From DASXUX01 sp036504595 (GTDB taxonomy: Bacteria; Planctomycetota; SZUA-567; H5-PLA8), in assembly GCA_036504595.1 (NCBI GenBank), contig DASXUX010000002.1:18196-82195 (forward strand): a DNA stretch of 64,000 nt. The letters run 5' to 3'. Shown here in pieces: positions 25,339-33,275 of this stretch; the first letter of the stretch is position 1; every line of letters starts with the position of its first letter. A program made the translations under genes and the position numbers. The notes below the pieces were generated by a model. It did not search any database. It worked only from the letters and a program-made list of their open reading frames with translations, and was not told where the DNA came from.

Positions 25339-26121
25339 TCATGGGTGCGCTCCTGCGCGCAGTACGATTAGCAGCTTTTCCATGTCCGCCGGGAGCGGCG
25401 CTTCCACGCTGATCAGCCGCTCTGATTTCCGCGGGTCAGGAAACGCCAGCTTCGCGGCGTGCAGCGGCATGCGCGAGAGAATCACCGCATCCGGCTCGCC
25501 ACTTTCAGACGAAAGATCTCGGGCGAGCAGAACCTTGCGCCGACCGTAGAGCGTATCGACGGCCAGCGGACAACCGAGGTGCGCTAGATGCACGCGAATC
25601 TGGTGCATGCGCCCTTGATGCGGGCGCACCTCCAGCCACGACCAACGGCCAAAGGATTCGATCAAGCGGTAGTCGGTCTGCGCACTACGCCCGGCCACAT
25701 GAACCGCGCTGGACTTCGGCGCTGGCAGCGGCGGCAGCGGCGCATCCGGATGCGTCTTCTTGTAGTAGCGCACGGCGTTAGCGAGCCGCTCCGGTTTGCC
25801 GGTTTGATGTTCAAGAAGGAGCGCGTCGATCGTGCCGCTGGTCTGCGGTGGAACGCCTTCGCAGATCGCCCAGTACGTTTTTTCCGCGCGAGACCACAAG
25901 CTTTGCAGCAGCGCCGCGATTTCCTTCGATTTCGCCAGCAGCAGGACGCCGGATGCATCTTTGTCCAGCCGGTGCACGGGCGTGAGCCCGCTCAAGCCTT
26001 GCCCCTCGCGCAATTCGCGAAGCACCGAACTCCCCGGCCCCGGCGCTTCATGCACGGAGAGACCAGCAGGCTTACTGATCGCAAGCAGCGATGCATCAGT
26101 GTAGAGGACTGCGATATCCAA
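25339..26121 (-). CDS. RluA-family RNA pseudouridine synthase
   Basis: 260 residues from a TTG at 26121 that has GAGG just upstream. A GTG at 26181 would add 20 residues, but these are encoded by the iterated CACTCGCCACCCGCC DNA and are not family-like. The start IAVLYTDASLLAISKPAGLS fits RluA proteins that lack an S4 domain. The catalytic aspartate is in PVHRLDKDASGVLLLAK. The other conserved parts are LEVRPHQGRMHQIRVHLAHLG and PLAVDTLYGRRK, with a final LHAAKLAFPDP. The enzyme isomerises uridine to pseudouridine in rRNA or tRNA; the target position is unknown. It probably shares a transcript with the methyltransferase gene upstream. Confidence 0.9.
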   Translation of the reverse strand: MDIAVLYTDASLLAISKPAGLSVHEAPGPGSSVLRELREGQGLSGLTPVHRLDKDASGVLLLAKSKEIAALLQSLWSRAEKTYWAICEGVPPQTSGTIDALLLEHQTGKPERLANAVRYYKKTHPDAPLPPLPAPKSSAVHVAGRSAQTDYRLIESFGRWSWLEVRPHQGRMHQIRVHLAHLGCPLAVDTLYGRRKVLLARDLSSESGEPDAVILSRMPLHAAKLAFPDPRKSERLISVEAPLPADMEKLLIVLRAGAHP

Positions 26122-26204
26122 GCCGGCCTCACGATTGTGACGAGTGGCGGGTGGCGGGTGGCGAGTGAAGCGGCCTGTCACTGCTATTTTCCATCCTTCT
26201 CTAA

Positions 26205-26240
26205 CTCCGCGCTTCTCTGCGTCTCCGCGTCTCTGCGGTG
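26205..26240. repeat. Iterated CTCTGCGTCTCCGCG words
   Basis: The bases repeat CTCCGCG/CTCTGCGTCTCCGCGTCTCTGCGG between the methyltransferase and pseudouridine synthase genes. The same CACAGAG/GCAGAG word family appears at 18466-18484, 43027-43128 and 45498-45520. No pairing partner is present here, so no hairpin is proposed. Confidence 0.55.
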
Positions 26241-26244
26241 AAAA

Positions 26245-27468
26245 TCACTGTAGCGGCATCAGCCGGCTGAACACCGCCTTCAAGTATCTTCCTTCCGGCA
26301 CGCGCACCGCCCAGGGGTGATCGGGCGCCGCGCCGTGGATTTCGAGCACCTGGAGTTCCATGCGGGCTTCTTCGGCGGCGGCGCGCAAAGCCAGCAGGAA
26401 ATCCTCTTCGCTCACCAAACCCGTGCACGAACAGCTCACCAGTATTCCGCCGGGCGCCAAACACTGCATCGCCAGGCGATTCATGTCCGCGTAGGCGGAG
26501 AGCGCCTTCGGGACTTCCAGTTTCGAGAGCGCGAGCTTCGCCGGGTCGAGAATGATGCGCGTGTAATGCCGGTTGGCCGCGCGGCGATCGCGCAAGATAT
26601 CGAAGACGTTGCCGTGCACGAACGTAAGGTTCTCGCCCGCGGTGTTGAGCGTTTTGTTCTTCTCGGCGATCTTGATGGCTTCTTCGTCCAGATCGACAGC
26701 TTCGACCGACTTCGCTCCGCCCAGCGCCGCCGAAAGCGCGAATCCGCCGGTGTAGCAGAAGCCATCGAAGACGTCCTGGCCCGCGCAAAGCTGGCCGACC
26801 CGGCGGCGGTTGTCGCGCTGGTCGAGGAAATAGCCGGTCTTGTGGCCGCGGCGTAGATCGACGTGCAGCTTCAGGTTGTGCTCATTGATGACCAGTTCGC
26901 GCATCTGCGGCGGCGGGCCGTCCATCTTCAGACCTTCGAGCTTCTCGGTGCGATGATCCGACTTGACGATGATTTCATGGCTGGGAAAATGTTCGGCGAG
27001 CCCCTGCTTGATCCATTCCAGATGGCGATGCATCCCGGCGCTGAAAAGCTGCACAACGATCGTGGGCCCGTAGCGATCGACGATCAGGCCCGAGAGCCCG
27101 TCGCCTTCCGAATGAACAACCCGGTACGAGTCGCAGACCTTCGGCAGTTCGAGAACTTCGTGCCGCAAGCGGACCGCTCGCGTGATCGCCCCCAGAAACC
27201 AGCGGCGTTCCGGGAATGTACCGGGCTCGATCGTGAGCAGTCGCACCGCGATCTCTGAATTCGGATTGTAGAAGCCGCGGCCGACGAACTGGCGGTGCTT
27301 GTCGATGACTTCGACCATGGTGCCGGGGTCGAGTTCGCTCGGCTGCGCGATCATGCGCCGGAAAATCCACGGATGGTTGGACGCATGGCGCGTGCTGAGC
27401 TGGATCACCGGCAGTTGCTCGCCGGCCTGAGGCAAAATGATCGGTTCAGGTTCTCGTGATTTGCGCAT
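26245..27468 (-). CDS. rlmI: Class I SAM-dependent rRNA (cytosine-C5) methyltransferase, RlmI type
   Basis: 407 residues. The N-terminal PUA domain carries RHASNHPWIFRRMIAQPSEL and VGRGFYNPNSEIAVRLLT. The central part reads GLSGLIVDRYGPTIVVQLFS, then the Rossmann fold begins RRGHKTGYFLDQRDNRR and DVFDGFCYTGGFALSAALGG. The catalytic-site stretch is LDPAKLALSK (usually DPPxF) and the conserved cysteine motif is LVSCSCTGL. Known members methylate C1962 of 23S rRNA at carbon 5. The Ala-Lys in place of the usual Pro-Pro is a small departure worth noting but may be tolerated. The start ATG is the only one near the family N-terminus. It lies upstream of the RluA-type gene on the same strand, an RNA-modification pair. 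Confidence 0.9.
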   Translation of the reverse strand: MRKSREPEPIILPQAGEQLPVIQLSTRHASNHPWIFRRMIAQPSELDPGTMVEVIDKHRQFVGRGFYNPNSEIAVRLLTIEPGTFPERRWFLGAITRAVRLRHEVLELPKVCDSYRVVHSEGDGLSGLIVDRYGPTIVVQLFSAGMHRHLEWIKQGLAEHFPSHEIIVKSDHRTEKLEGLKMDGPPPQMRELVINEHNLKLHVDLRRGHKTGYFLDQRDNRRRVGQLCAGQDVFDGFCYTGGFALSAALGGAKSVEAVDLDEEAIKIAEKNKTLNTAGENLTFVHGNVFDILRDRRAANRHYTRIILDPAKLALSKLEVPKALSAYADMNRLAMQCLAPGGILVSCSCTGLVSEEDFLLALRAAAEEARMELQVLEIHGAAPDHPWAVRVPEGRYLKAVFSRLMPLQ

Positions 27469-27527
27469 GGGGGGATTGTAGCAGAAACGGATTAGAACCG
27501 CGACCGCAAGGGGCGGCGATCAGCGTC

Positions 27528-28322
27528 CTAGCTTCCCGAATCACTCGCGGCAGAGGCTTGCGTCGCACGGCTCAAGTTCTCGCGCATCGCTTCAGCCTCC
27601 GCCGCATTTCGCGCTGTTTTCGCCAGAGAAACTCCCAGCACCAAGGTGCCGATGGACGCCGTTGCGACAACGCCAATAATCCAGAAGGTATCCCCCTTGG
27701 CGTTTCCCGCCGCCGCAGAGAGAAGAACGAGCAGGCTGACACAGGCCGCCATCTCCGCAACCGGCAGATACGGATAGATAAACAAAAATGCTGCACGCGC
27801 GCGTCCCTGCGGCACGCGATGACTGTTCAGCCGCGTAAGGCCGCTCAAGAAAGCCATGGGAAACAGCATGCCTCCCAGCGTCAGCGTCAGCACGTGCACG
27901 CCCTGCATGACTTCCGGCGTAGGCCGCATCTGTTCGGAGATGGATGCGACGCTGACGACCTGACCGACCAACAACGGAAACAGCCCGAAGCTAAAGGCCA
28001 TGACCATCAAATCGCCGAGCGAGAACTGCGGAATGTACGGCAACGCGACAGGGACACCCCGCGCTTGCGCCTCCCGCCGTTCCCGCACATGTCGCGTGAT
28101 GAATACAATGTAGCAGATCAGCAGAATGAGCATGCCCAGGAAATGGATCATGCCGCACAGGAAAACCAGGAATGTCATCCAGCGATCACGCTGGCGCTGC
28201 TGCGCAAAAAACGCGGGCACCTCGAGCGGCCTGACCAGAGCCCGGAAGCCCCAATTCAGACCTGCCGAGATCGGAGCGCAAAAGACGAGCCCAAACACCG
28301 AACCGATCATTCCAATCACCAT
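27528..28322 (-). CDS. Integral membrane protein of unknown function
   Basis: 264 residues from the ATG at 28322. The frame is open further, but upstream it runs through an intergenic palindrome and then through the DUF4139 gene. Six to seven hydrophobic segments are seen, for example MTFLVFLCGMIHFLGMLILL, LMVMAFSFGLFPLLVGQVVS and WIIGVVATASIGTLVLGVSL. Charged loops include RHVRERREAQARG and TRLNSHRVPQGRARA. I do not recognise the family. It is likely an inner membrane protein, perhaps a small sensor or channel-like module. It lies 139 bases downstream of the DUF4139 gene on the same strand. Confidence 0.75.
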   Translation of the reverse strand: MVIGMIGSVFGLVFCAPISAGLNWGFRALVRPLEVPAFFAQQRQRDRWMTFLVFLCGMIHFLGMLILLICYIVFITRHVRERREAQARGVPVALPYIPQFSLGDLMVMAFSFGLFPLLVGQVVSVASISEQMRPTPEVMQGVHVLTLTLGGMLFPMAFLSGLTRLNSHRVPQGRARAAFLFIYPYLPVAEMAACVSLLVLLSAAAGNAKGDTFWIIGVVATASIGTLVLGVSLAKTARNAAEAEAMRENLSRATQASAASDSGS

Positions 28323-28379
28323 GCGGCGGATTGTGTACGGGGCGCGTGGGATCGGCAATATCAGAACACGGGCAGGCGC

Positions 28380-28425
28380 CCCCTCACGCCTAACCCCTCT
28401 CCCTCGCGGGGGAGAGCATACAAGG
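28380..28425. repeat. CCCTCACCCCTAACCCC palindrome, copy 1
   Basis: CCCTCACGCCTAACCCC runs into the hairpin CTCTCCC-TCGCGG-GGGAGAG (28397-28416). The same element, with small changes, recurs at 44681-44729 and 63178-63223, and a related one at 34138-34173. It lies between two leftward genes and could act as an mRNA 3' end or processing signal. Confidence 0.8.
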
Positions 28426-28461
28426 GGGACCGGAGCACCCGCACAAAGGGAACAGGACAGG

Positions 28462-30567
28462 CTATTCGCCCTGATACTCCAGCACCTTTTTCGCGAGCTG
28501 TTCATCCAGCGTGCGCTGTTTGGCATTGGCCTCGTCCGTCTTCGTGCGCAGGCCGGAGAGCGTATCTTCGGTGTCGGAGAGCGTCTTGACCCACTTCGCA
28601 CGCAGTTCCTCTTCTTTCGCGGTCTGGCGCAGCGTGTTGAGGTTGTCGCGCAGGCGCTTCTGCTCTTCACTCAAGCGCTGGACCTGCCCGCTCATATCGC
28701 GAATCTGCCGGACAATGTCCGCTCGTTGAGCCTGCAGCGCGGCGAGTTCGCCAAAGAACTGTTTGGCTTTGGCGCTGAAGAACTTCTCCTGTGCGTAGAG
28801 CCGAATCTGCTCCTCGCTGACGTTCGCCAGCGCAACGCGACTGGCCACGTCGCGCCGGGCGAGCACCTTGAATTCCTTCGTCTCGCCGTGCTTGGCAGCC
28901 ACGCGAAAACGATAGTGGCCTTCCACTTCTTCTTCGGGCTTGGCGGGCTCAATCAGCTTGTAGTCGGGGCTGATCGGCTGGTCGAAGAGCACCGTCTTAT
29001 CTTCGGCGCCCTTGTTGGCGATCTTCCAGGTGCTCGTCAGATTCTCGACGGACGTCAGCGTCAAGTATCCGTTGGCGACCTGGCCGCGATACGCTGGTTC
29101 CGACTGTGCCTTCACTTCCGGCGTAACGCTGATGGCGGCATCGAGAGCGTACGGGATGATCTCCTTCGCTCCGGTCACCAGCACGTGCGAGAGAATGCCA
29201 TTGCCAAGCGATGAGTCCTGTTCAAAGAAGGTCATCGGGCCGGCTTCCAGCGTCAGCGTCGTGTCGTTCTTGAGCGTATACGCATCGACTGGCCTGGGCG
29301 AGAATGCCGCCTTATAATACACGACGCGCTCGCCCTTGACCTTCTGCGAGAGGATCGGCACCATCGCCGCTTTGCCGCGCCCGATCGAGACTTTCTCTTT
29401 TCCCTGATACCGGAACAGTTCGCCCACCTTCGTGCCGGTCGCCATCGCCGACATGCTCTTCTCCGCCAGTTCCATCACCTGCTTTCCGGCAAGCGCGCCG
29501 GCGGCGGCTGGAGCACCCGGCCCGCCCAATTCCGCCCTTTTCAAACCGCGAGAATACGCCCGGCGATCGTCGGCCTTGGCGTCCTTGAGCTCCAAGGCTT
29601 TGTCCGCGCCTTGCGCGGCCTGTTGGAGCTTCTCCAGCGCTTCCACTTCCGGCGCGGCGCCCCAATTCACCGCCAAACCAGTCAAGCCGGGAATCGGCAC
29701 CTGTGGGCGCTCGGGGTAGTAAGAGGAGTACAGGTCCATGCTGTACGAAAGCGGATTGCCCGCGACGAAGGCGATCTCCACGTCTTTCCAATCTTCTTCG
29801 GTATTGTTTTCGGCGATGGCCCAGCCTTGCAGCAGCGCGTCGGCCTTAGCGTCTTTGTCGAAGAGCACGCGGTAGGAGGCCTTCCAAATAGGCTGTTCGA
29901 TCAGGTAGCCGATGCGCAGTTCGCGTTCGCCGTCGCCCTGGGCCTGAATCGTGACGGTCTTGCGTTCGGTGTATTTCGCATCCAGCGTGAGCTTCAGCAG
30001 CCGCTCCAAATCCTGCTGCAACGCCGCGTCCCCCAACGTCATCTCCGCAATCGAGAACAGATCGATCGGCCGGATCGCGCCGGCGTCCGACAGAAGAACC
30101 AGCTTGTAGCTCTGATGCAACACCTTGCCGTCGTCTGTGCGCTCGGTCACCGGTTCAACGCCCATGATTCGCCCAGTGATTTTTTCGCCGGCGATGCGTG
30201 CCGTAATCGACGCGCCTTTCATCTGCGTCAGGAAGGCGACGAGCGCGCTGTTTTCCGGCACGGTGATGAGGATGCCTTCGAGCTGCTTGCTGAGCGGCTC
30301 TTTGGCGTCATAGATCACCGCGTTGACGTGCCCGCCGTTCAAGTCCAGCACGAAGAAGCTGGTGAGCAGATCCTTCATCTGCTCCGTTTTGAACGGCAGC
30401 GAGACGTTGGCGTTGCCCTTCACCTTGCCTTGGCGTTCGAAGTACCCGGTGCCGTGTTTGTAAAGTTCGATGCGTTTGATCTCCGGCGGCGGGTTGGCGG
30501 GAGCCTCAGCGGCAACGGCCGTGAAGGCGACCATCAGCAGGGACAAAATCACGCGCGTGGGATTCAT
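28462..30567 (-). CDS. Exported DUF4139-domain protein with C-terminal coiled coil
   Basis: 701 residues from the ATG at 30567, chosen for the AGGAGGT just upstream and the signal peptide MNPTRVILSLLMVAFTAVAA. The first ~200 residues are an Ig-like beta region starting IKRIELYKHGTGYFERQGKV. The middle has IGYLIEQPIWKASYRVLF and GWAIAENNTEEDWKDVEIAF, the signature of DUF4139, with the Ser/Tyr-rich AGNPLSYSMDLYSSYY. The last ~130 residues are a Glu/Lys/Arg/Gln-rich coiled coil (RADIVRQIRDMSGQVQRLSE). DUF4139 proteins are widespread and mostly uncharacterised; some were linked to mucoid phenotypes. The protein is probably periplasmic or surface-attached. It is divergent from sucC. Confidence 0.85.
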   Translation of the reverse strand: MNPTRVILSLLMVAFTAVAAEAPANPPPEIKRIELYKHGTGYFERQGKVKGNANVSLPFKTEQMKDLLTSFFVLDLNGGHVNAVIYDAKEPLSKQLEGILITVPENSALVAFLTQMKGASITARIAGEKITGRIMGVEPVTERTDDGKVLHQSYKLVLLSDAGAIRPIDLFSIAEMTLGDAALQQDLERLLKLTLDAKYTERKTVTIQAQGDGERELRIGYLIEQPIWKASYRVLFDKDAKADALLQGWAIAENNTEEDWKDVEIAFVAGNPLSYSMDLYSSYYPERPQVPIPGLTGLAVNWGAAPEVEALEKLQQAAQGADKALELKDAKADDRRAYSRGLKRAELGGPGAPAAAGALAGKQVMELAEKSMSAMATGTKVGELFRYQGKEKVSIGRGKAAMVPILSQKVKGERVVYYKAAFSPRPVDAYTLKNDTTLTLEAGPMTFFEQDSSLGNGILSHVLVTGAKEIIPYALDAAISVTPEVKAQSEPAYRGQVANGYLTLTSVENLTSTWKIANKGAEDKTVLFDQPISPDYKLIEPAKPEEEVEGHYRFRVAAKHGETKEFKVLARRDVASRVALANVSEEQIRLYAQEKFFSAKAKQFFGELAALQAQRADIVRQIRDMSGQVQRLSEEQKRLRDNLNTLRQTAKEEELRAKWVKTLSDTEDTLSGLRTKTDEANAKQRTLDEQLAKKVLEYQGE

Positions 30568-30742
30568 AACCACCTCCTTATTCTCTTTGACGCTCCCCAA
30601 GCAAAAAGGGTGCGGCAAAAAACGTTTGGCCGGATGGTCAAACGCCTATGAATTTAGATTGACTATATCTTGCTTCCGCGTTTTGCTCCACCTATTGTTA
30701 ACAGCAGGATGTTTCCACGCGTAACGGAGATGAAAGAAAAGC

Positions 30743-31945
30743 ATGAACATTCACGAATACCAGGCTAAGCAACTTCTCGCTCGATACGGCGTCGCAGTGC
30801 CAAAGGGCAAAGTCGCGACGACGCCCGAAGAGGCCGTCAGTGCCTTTGAGTCGCTCGGCACACCGATGTGCGTGGTGAAAAGCCAGATTCACGCCGGCGG
30901 CCGCGGCAAGGGGAGGCTCTACGACCCCAATAACCGCAGCAAACTGATCATGGATGGCGGCGTCAAGCTCGCCCGTTCAGCCGCCGAAGTTCGCGATTAC
31001 GCGACGAAGTTGCTCGGCAACCTGCTGGTCACCAAACAGACCGGGGAGGCCGGGAAGATTGTGCGGCGGATTTATGTGGAAGCGGCGAGCAACATCGCGC
31101 GCGAGCTTTACGTGTCGATCGTCATCGACCGCGGCACGGGCCTGCCGGTGCTGATGGCCAGCACGGAAGGCGGGATGGAGATCGAAGAAGTCGCGGCGCG
31201 CACGCCGGAGAAGATCCTCAAGGTACATTTCGATCCGCGCGAAGGTCTGTGGGGACACCAGGCTCGGCGCATCGCGTATTTCCTCGGGCTGCAGGGCGAC
31301 GCTTTCAAGAGCGGCCTCCAGTTCTTCACGGCCCTGGCGAAAGCCTTTGGCGATTTGGACGCGTCGCTGGCCGAGATCAACCCGCTGGTCGTGACCAAAG
31401 AAGGACAGGTCATCGCGCTGGATGCCAAGATCAACTTTGACGACAACGCACTGTATCGGCACAAAGATGTCGAAGAACTGCGCGACTTGAACGAAGAGGA
31501 TCCCAACGAAGTCGAAGCCAAGAAGTACGACCTCAGCTACATTTCGCTCGACGGCGACATCGGGTGCCTCGTCAACGGCGCGGGCCTGGCCATGGCGACG
31601 ATGGACGTGATCAAGCTCTACGGCCGGCAGCCCGCGAATTTCCTGGATGTCGGCGGCGGCGCGACGCAGGAAAAAGTCACCGCGGCCTTCAAGATCATCC
31701 TCAATGATCCGAAGGTGAAGGCCATTTTGGTGAACATCTTCGGCGGGATCATGAAGTGCGACGTCATCGCCGAAGGCATCATCGCCGCGGTGAAAGAAGC
31801 GAAGCTGAGCGTGCCGCTCGTCGTGCGCCTGGAAGGCACCAATGTCGATCTCGGCAAGAAGAAGCTCGCCGACAGCGGTTTGCCGATTCAGAGCGCGACC
31901 ACGCTCTCCGACGCGGCCGAAAAAGTTGTCGCCGCCGTGAAGTAG
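30743..31945 (+). CDS. sucC: Succinate-CoA ligase, beta subunit
   Basis: 400 residues, normal length. It begins MNIHEYQAKQLLARYGVAVP, and the ATP-grasp domain carries VVKSQIHAGGRGKG, DLDASLAEINPLVVTKEG and ALDAKINFDDNALYRH. The C-terminal CoA-ligase-like domain has VNGAGLAMATMDVIKLYG, FLDVGGGATQEKVTAAF and ILVNIFGGIMKCDVIAEGI. With the alpha subunit it makes succinate and ATP (or GTP) from succinyl-CoA in the TCA cycle. The alpha gene, sucD, normally follows directly; here the gene ends in a strong hairpin terminator and a sugar-nucleotide gene follows. The alpha subunit must be encoded elsewhere. GGAG lies 13 bases before the ATG. Confidence 0.96.
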   Translation: MNIHEYQAKQLLARYGVAVPKGKVATTPEEAVSAFESLGTPMCVVKSQIHAGGRGKGRLYDPNNRSKLIMDGGVKLARSAAEVRDYATKLLGNLLVTKQTGEAGKIVRRIYVEAASNIARELYVSIVIDRGTGLPVLMASTEGGMEIEEVAARTPEKILKVHFDPREGLWGHQARRIAYFLGLQGDAFKSGLQFFTALAKAFGDLDASLAEINPLVVTKEGQVIALDAKINFDDNALYRHKDVEELRDLNEEDPNEVEAKKYDLSYISLDGDIGCLVNGAGLAMATMDVIKLYGRQPANFLDVGGGATQEKVTAAFKIILNDPKVKAILVNIFGGIMKCDVIAEGIIAAVKEAKLSVPLVVRLEGTNVDLGKKKLADSGLPIQSATTLSDAAEKVVAAVK

Positions 31946-31950
31946 AACGC

Positions 31951-32040
31951 GGGTATCGGGTATGGGGTATTGGGTATGGGGGATTGGGCCTGCAATCAAG
32001 CCTTCCCGATACCCCATACCCCATACCCGATACCCTTTTT
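31951..32040 (+). terminator. Rho-independent terminator built from GGTATGGG iterations
   Basis: GGGTATCGGGTATGGGGTAT (31951-31970) pairs perfectly over 20 bases with 32016-32035, which is followed at once by TTTTT (32036-32040). The loop is 45 bases and can pair further. It starts five bases after the sucC stop codon, so it ends that transcript. The arms consist of tandem copies of a GGGTAT(C/G)G word. Confidence 0.8.
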
Positions 32041-32152
32041 GTTCACGTCCCCGTCGCGCCTGCATTACTCTAACTACCTCACGAATTTCCTTGCCCAACG
32101 CTGCCGACAATCCGCTATAGTGAAGGAGTAGTAACCGAGTGGCGGTCAGCGT

Positions 32153-32158
32153 TATAAT
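32153..32158 (+). promoter_or_regulatory. Possible -10 box TATAAT upstream of the GDP-fucose-synthase-like gene
   Basis: An exact TATAAT lies 34 bases before the ATG at 32192, just after the sucC terminator. No TTGACA-like -35 box is seen at 16-18 bases upstream, so the site rests on the -10 hexamer and its position. Confidence 0.4.
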
Positions 32159-32191
32159 GTAAAAATTGCAGGCTAATGATCGGAGGCACCT

Positions 32192-33130
32192 ATGGGTTAT
32201 TGGACGGAAAAGACGGTTGTTGTCACGGGCGGCGCGGGGTTCCTCGGTTCGTACTTATGCGAGAAGCTGAGAGTTCGCGGCGCGAAGAAAATCATCGTCC
32301 CGTTGATGCAGCAGTACGATCTGACGGACGTCACCGCGGTGCGGCGGCTCTATGCCGAGGCCAAGGCTGACATTGTCCTGCATCTGGCGGCCGAAGTCGG
32401 CGGGATCGGCGCCAATCAGGCGAACCCCGGCCGATATTTTTATGCGAACATGGCGATGGGCCTGCATCTCATCGAAGAGGCCCGCAAGGTCGGACTGCGG
32501 AAGTTTGTGCAGGTCGGGACCATCTGCGCCTATCCGAAGTACACGCCGGTTCCCTTCCGCGAACAAGATCTGTGGAACGGCTACCCCGAAGAAACGAACG
32601 CGCCATACGGGATCGCGAAGAAAGCGCTTCTGGTCATGCTGCAGGCGTACCGGCAGCAGTACGGTTTCAACGGCGTTTATCTGTTGCCGGTGAATCTCTA
32701 CGGCCCGCGCGACAACTTCAACCCGCAGACCAGCCACGTCATTCCCGCACTGATCCGAAAGTTCTTGGAAGCACAGAAGCGTGGCGACCAGACCGTCGTG
32801 TGTTGGGGCACCGGTTCGCCGTCGCGCGAATTCCTCTACGTCGAAGACTGCGCCGAAGGGATCGTTTTGGCGGCCGAGAACTACGACGGCCCGGAACCGG
32901 TGAATCTAGGCACCGGCCGTGAAATTCGCATAAAAGACCTCTCGGAGCTAATCGCGCGCTTGACAGGCTTCAGCGGTCGTATCGAATGGGACGCCAGCAA
33001 GCCCGACGGCCAGCCCCGGCGCTGTTTGGACACATCCCGAGCGCCGCTGCTGTTCGGCTTCAAGGCGCAGGTCGGCTTTGACGACGGCCTGAAGGCGACG
33101 ATCGCGTGGGCGCGGGAGAACGTGAAGTAG
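32192..33130 (+). CDS. GDP-L-fucose synthase-like NAD(P)-dependent epimerase/reductase
   Basis: 312 residues with GGAGG before the ATG. The Rossmann fold has VVVTGGAGFLGSYLCEKL (GGAGFLG at 13-19), the catalytic region VQVGTICAYPKYTPVPF and YGIAKKALLVMLQAYRQQ (Tyr and Lys of YxxxK). The family-specific parts are LAAEVGGIGANQANPGRYFY, VYLLPVNLYGPRDNFNPQTS HVIPALIRKF and SREFLYVEDCAEGI. GDP-fucose synthase converts GDP-4-keto-6-deoxymannose to GDP-fucose. No GDP-mannose dehydratase gene is next to it, so another sugar nucleotide is possible. It begins a rightward group of three genes, followed by a glycosyltransferase and a hydroxyacid dehydrogenase, with iterated repeats in each gap. Confidence 0.88.
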   Translation: MGYWTEKTVVVTGGAGFLGSYLCEKLRVRGAKKIIVPLMQQYDLTDVTAVRRLYAEAKADIVLHLAAEVGGIGANQANPGRYFYANMAMGLHLIEEARKVGLRKFVQVGTICAYPKYTPVPFREQDLWNGYPEETNAPYGIAKKALLVMLQAYRQQYGFNGVYLLPVNLYGPRDNFNPQTSHVIPALIRKFLEAQKRGDQTVVCWGTGSPSREFLYVEDCAEGIVLAAENYDGPEPVNLGTGREIRIKDLSELIARLTGFSGRIEWDASKPDGQPRRCLDTSRAPLLFGFKAQVGFDDGLKATIAWARENVK

Positions 33131-33275
33131 GCAGTAGGCAGCGACAGTAGGCAGGAACGGCGAGGAGGCAGGACGCGGGAGGCTGGACCACAACACGCGA
33201 CACGACGACGTGCGGATAGAAGTTGGGCCATTCCACTCGTCACTCGTCACCCGTCACTCGTCACCCGCCGAACGG
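33126..33275. repeat. Iterated-word gap between the epimerase and the glycosyltransferase
   Basis: The left half repeats GTAGGCAG/CAGGA words from the stop codon region onward (33126-33185), and the right half repeats CACTCGTCACTCGTCACCCG (33236-33268). The second word recurs at 26139-26167 (as its complement) and 34228-34252. The frame of the next gene is open through the right half, which therefore sets how far upstream its start can be trusted. Confidence 0.65.

Noticed and set aside
32105..32135. A TTGACA-like -35 box for the TATAAT at 32153.
   Set aside because: The bases at 16-18 distance read AGTAAC or neighbours, which do not match; only the -10 box is reported.
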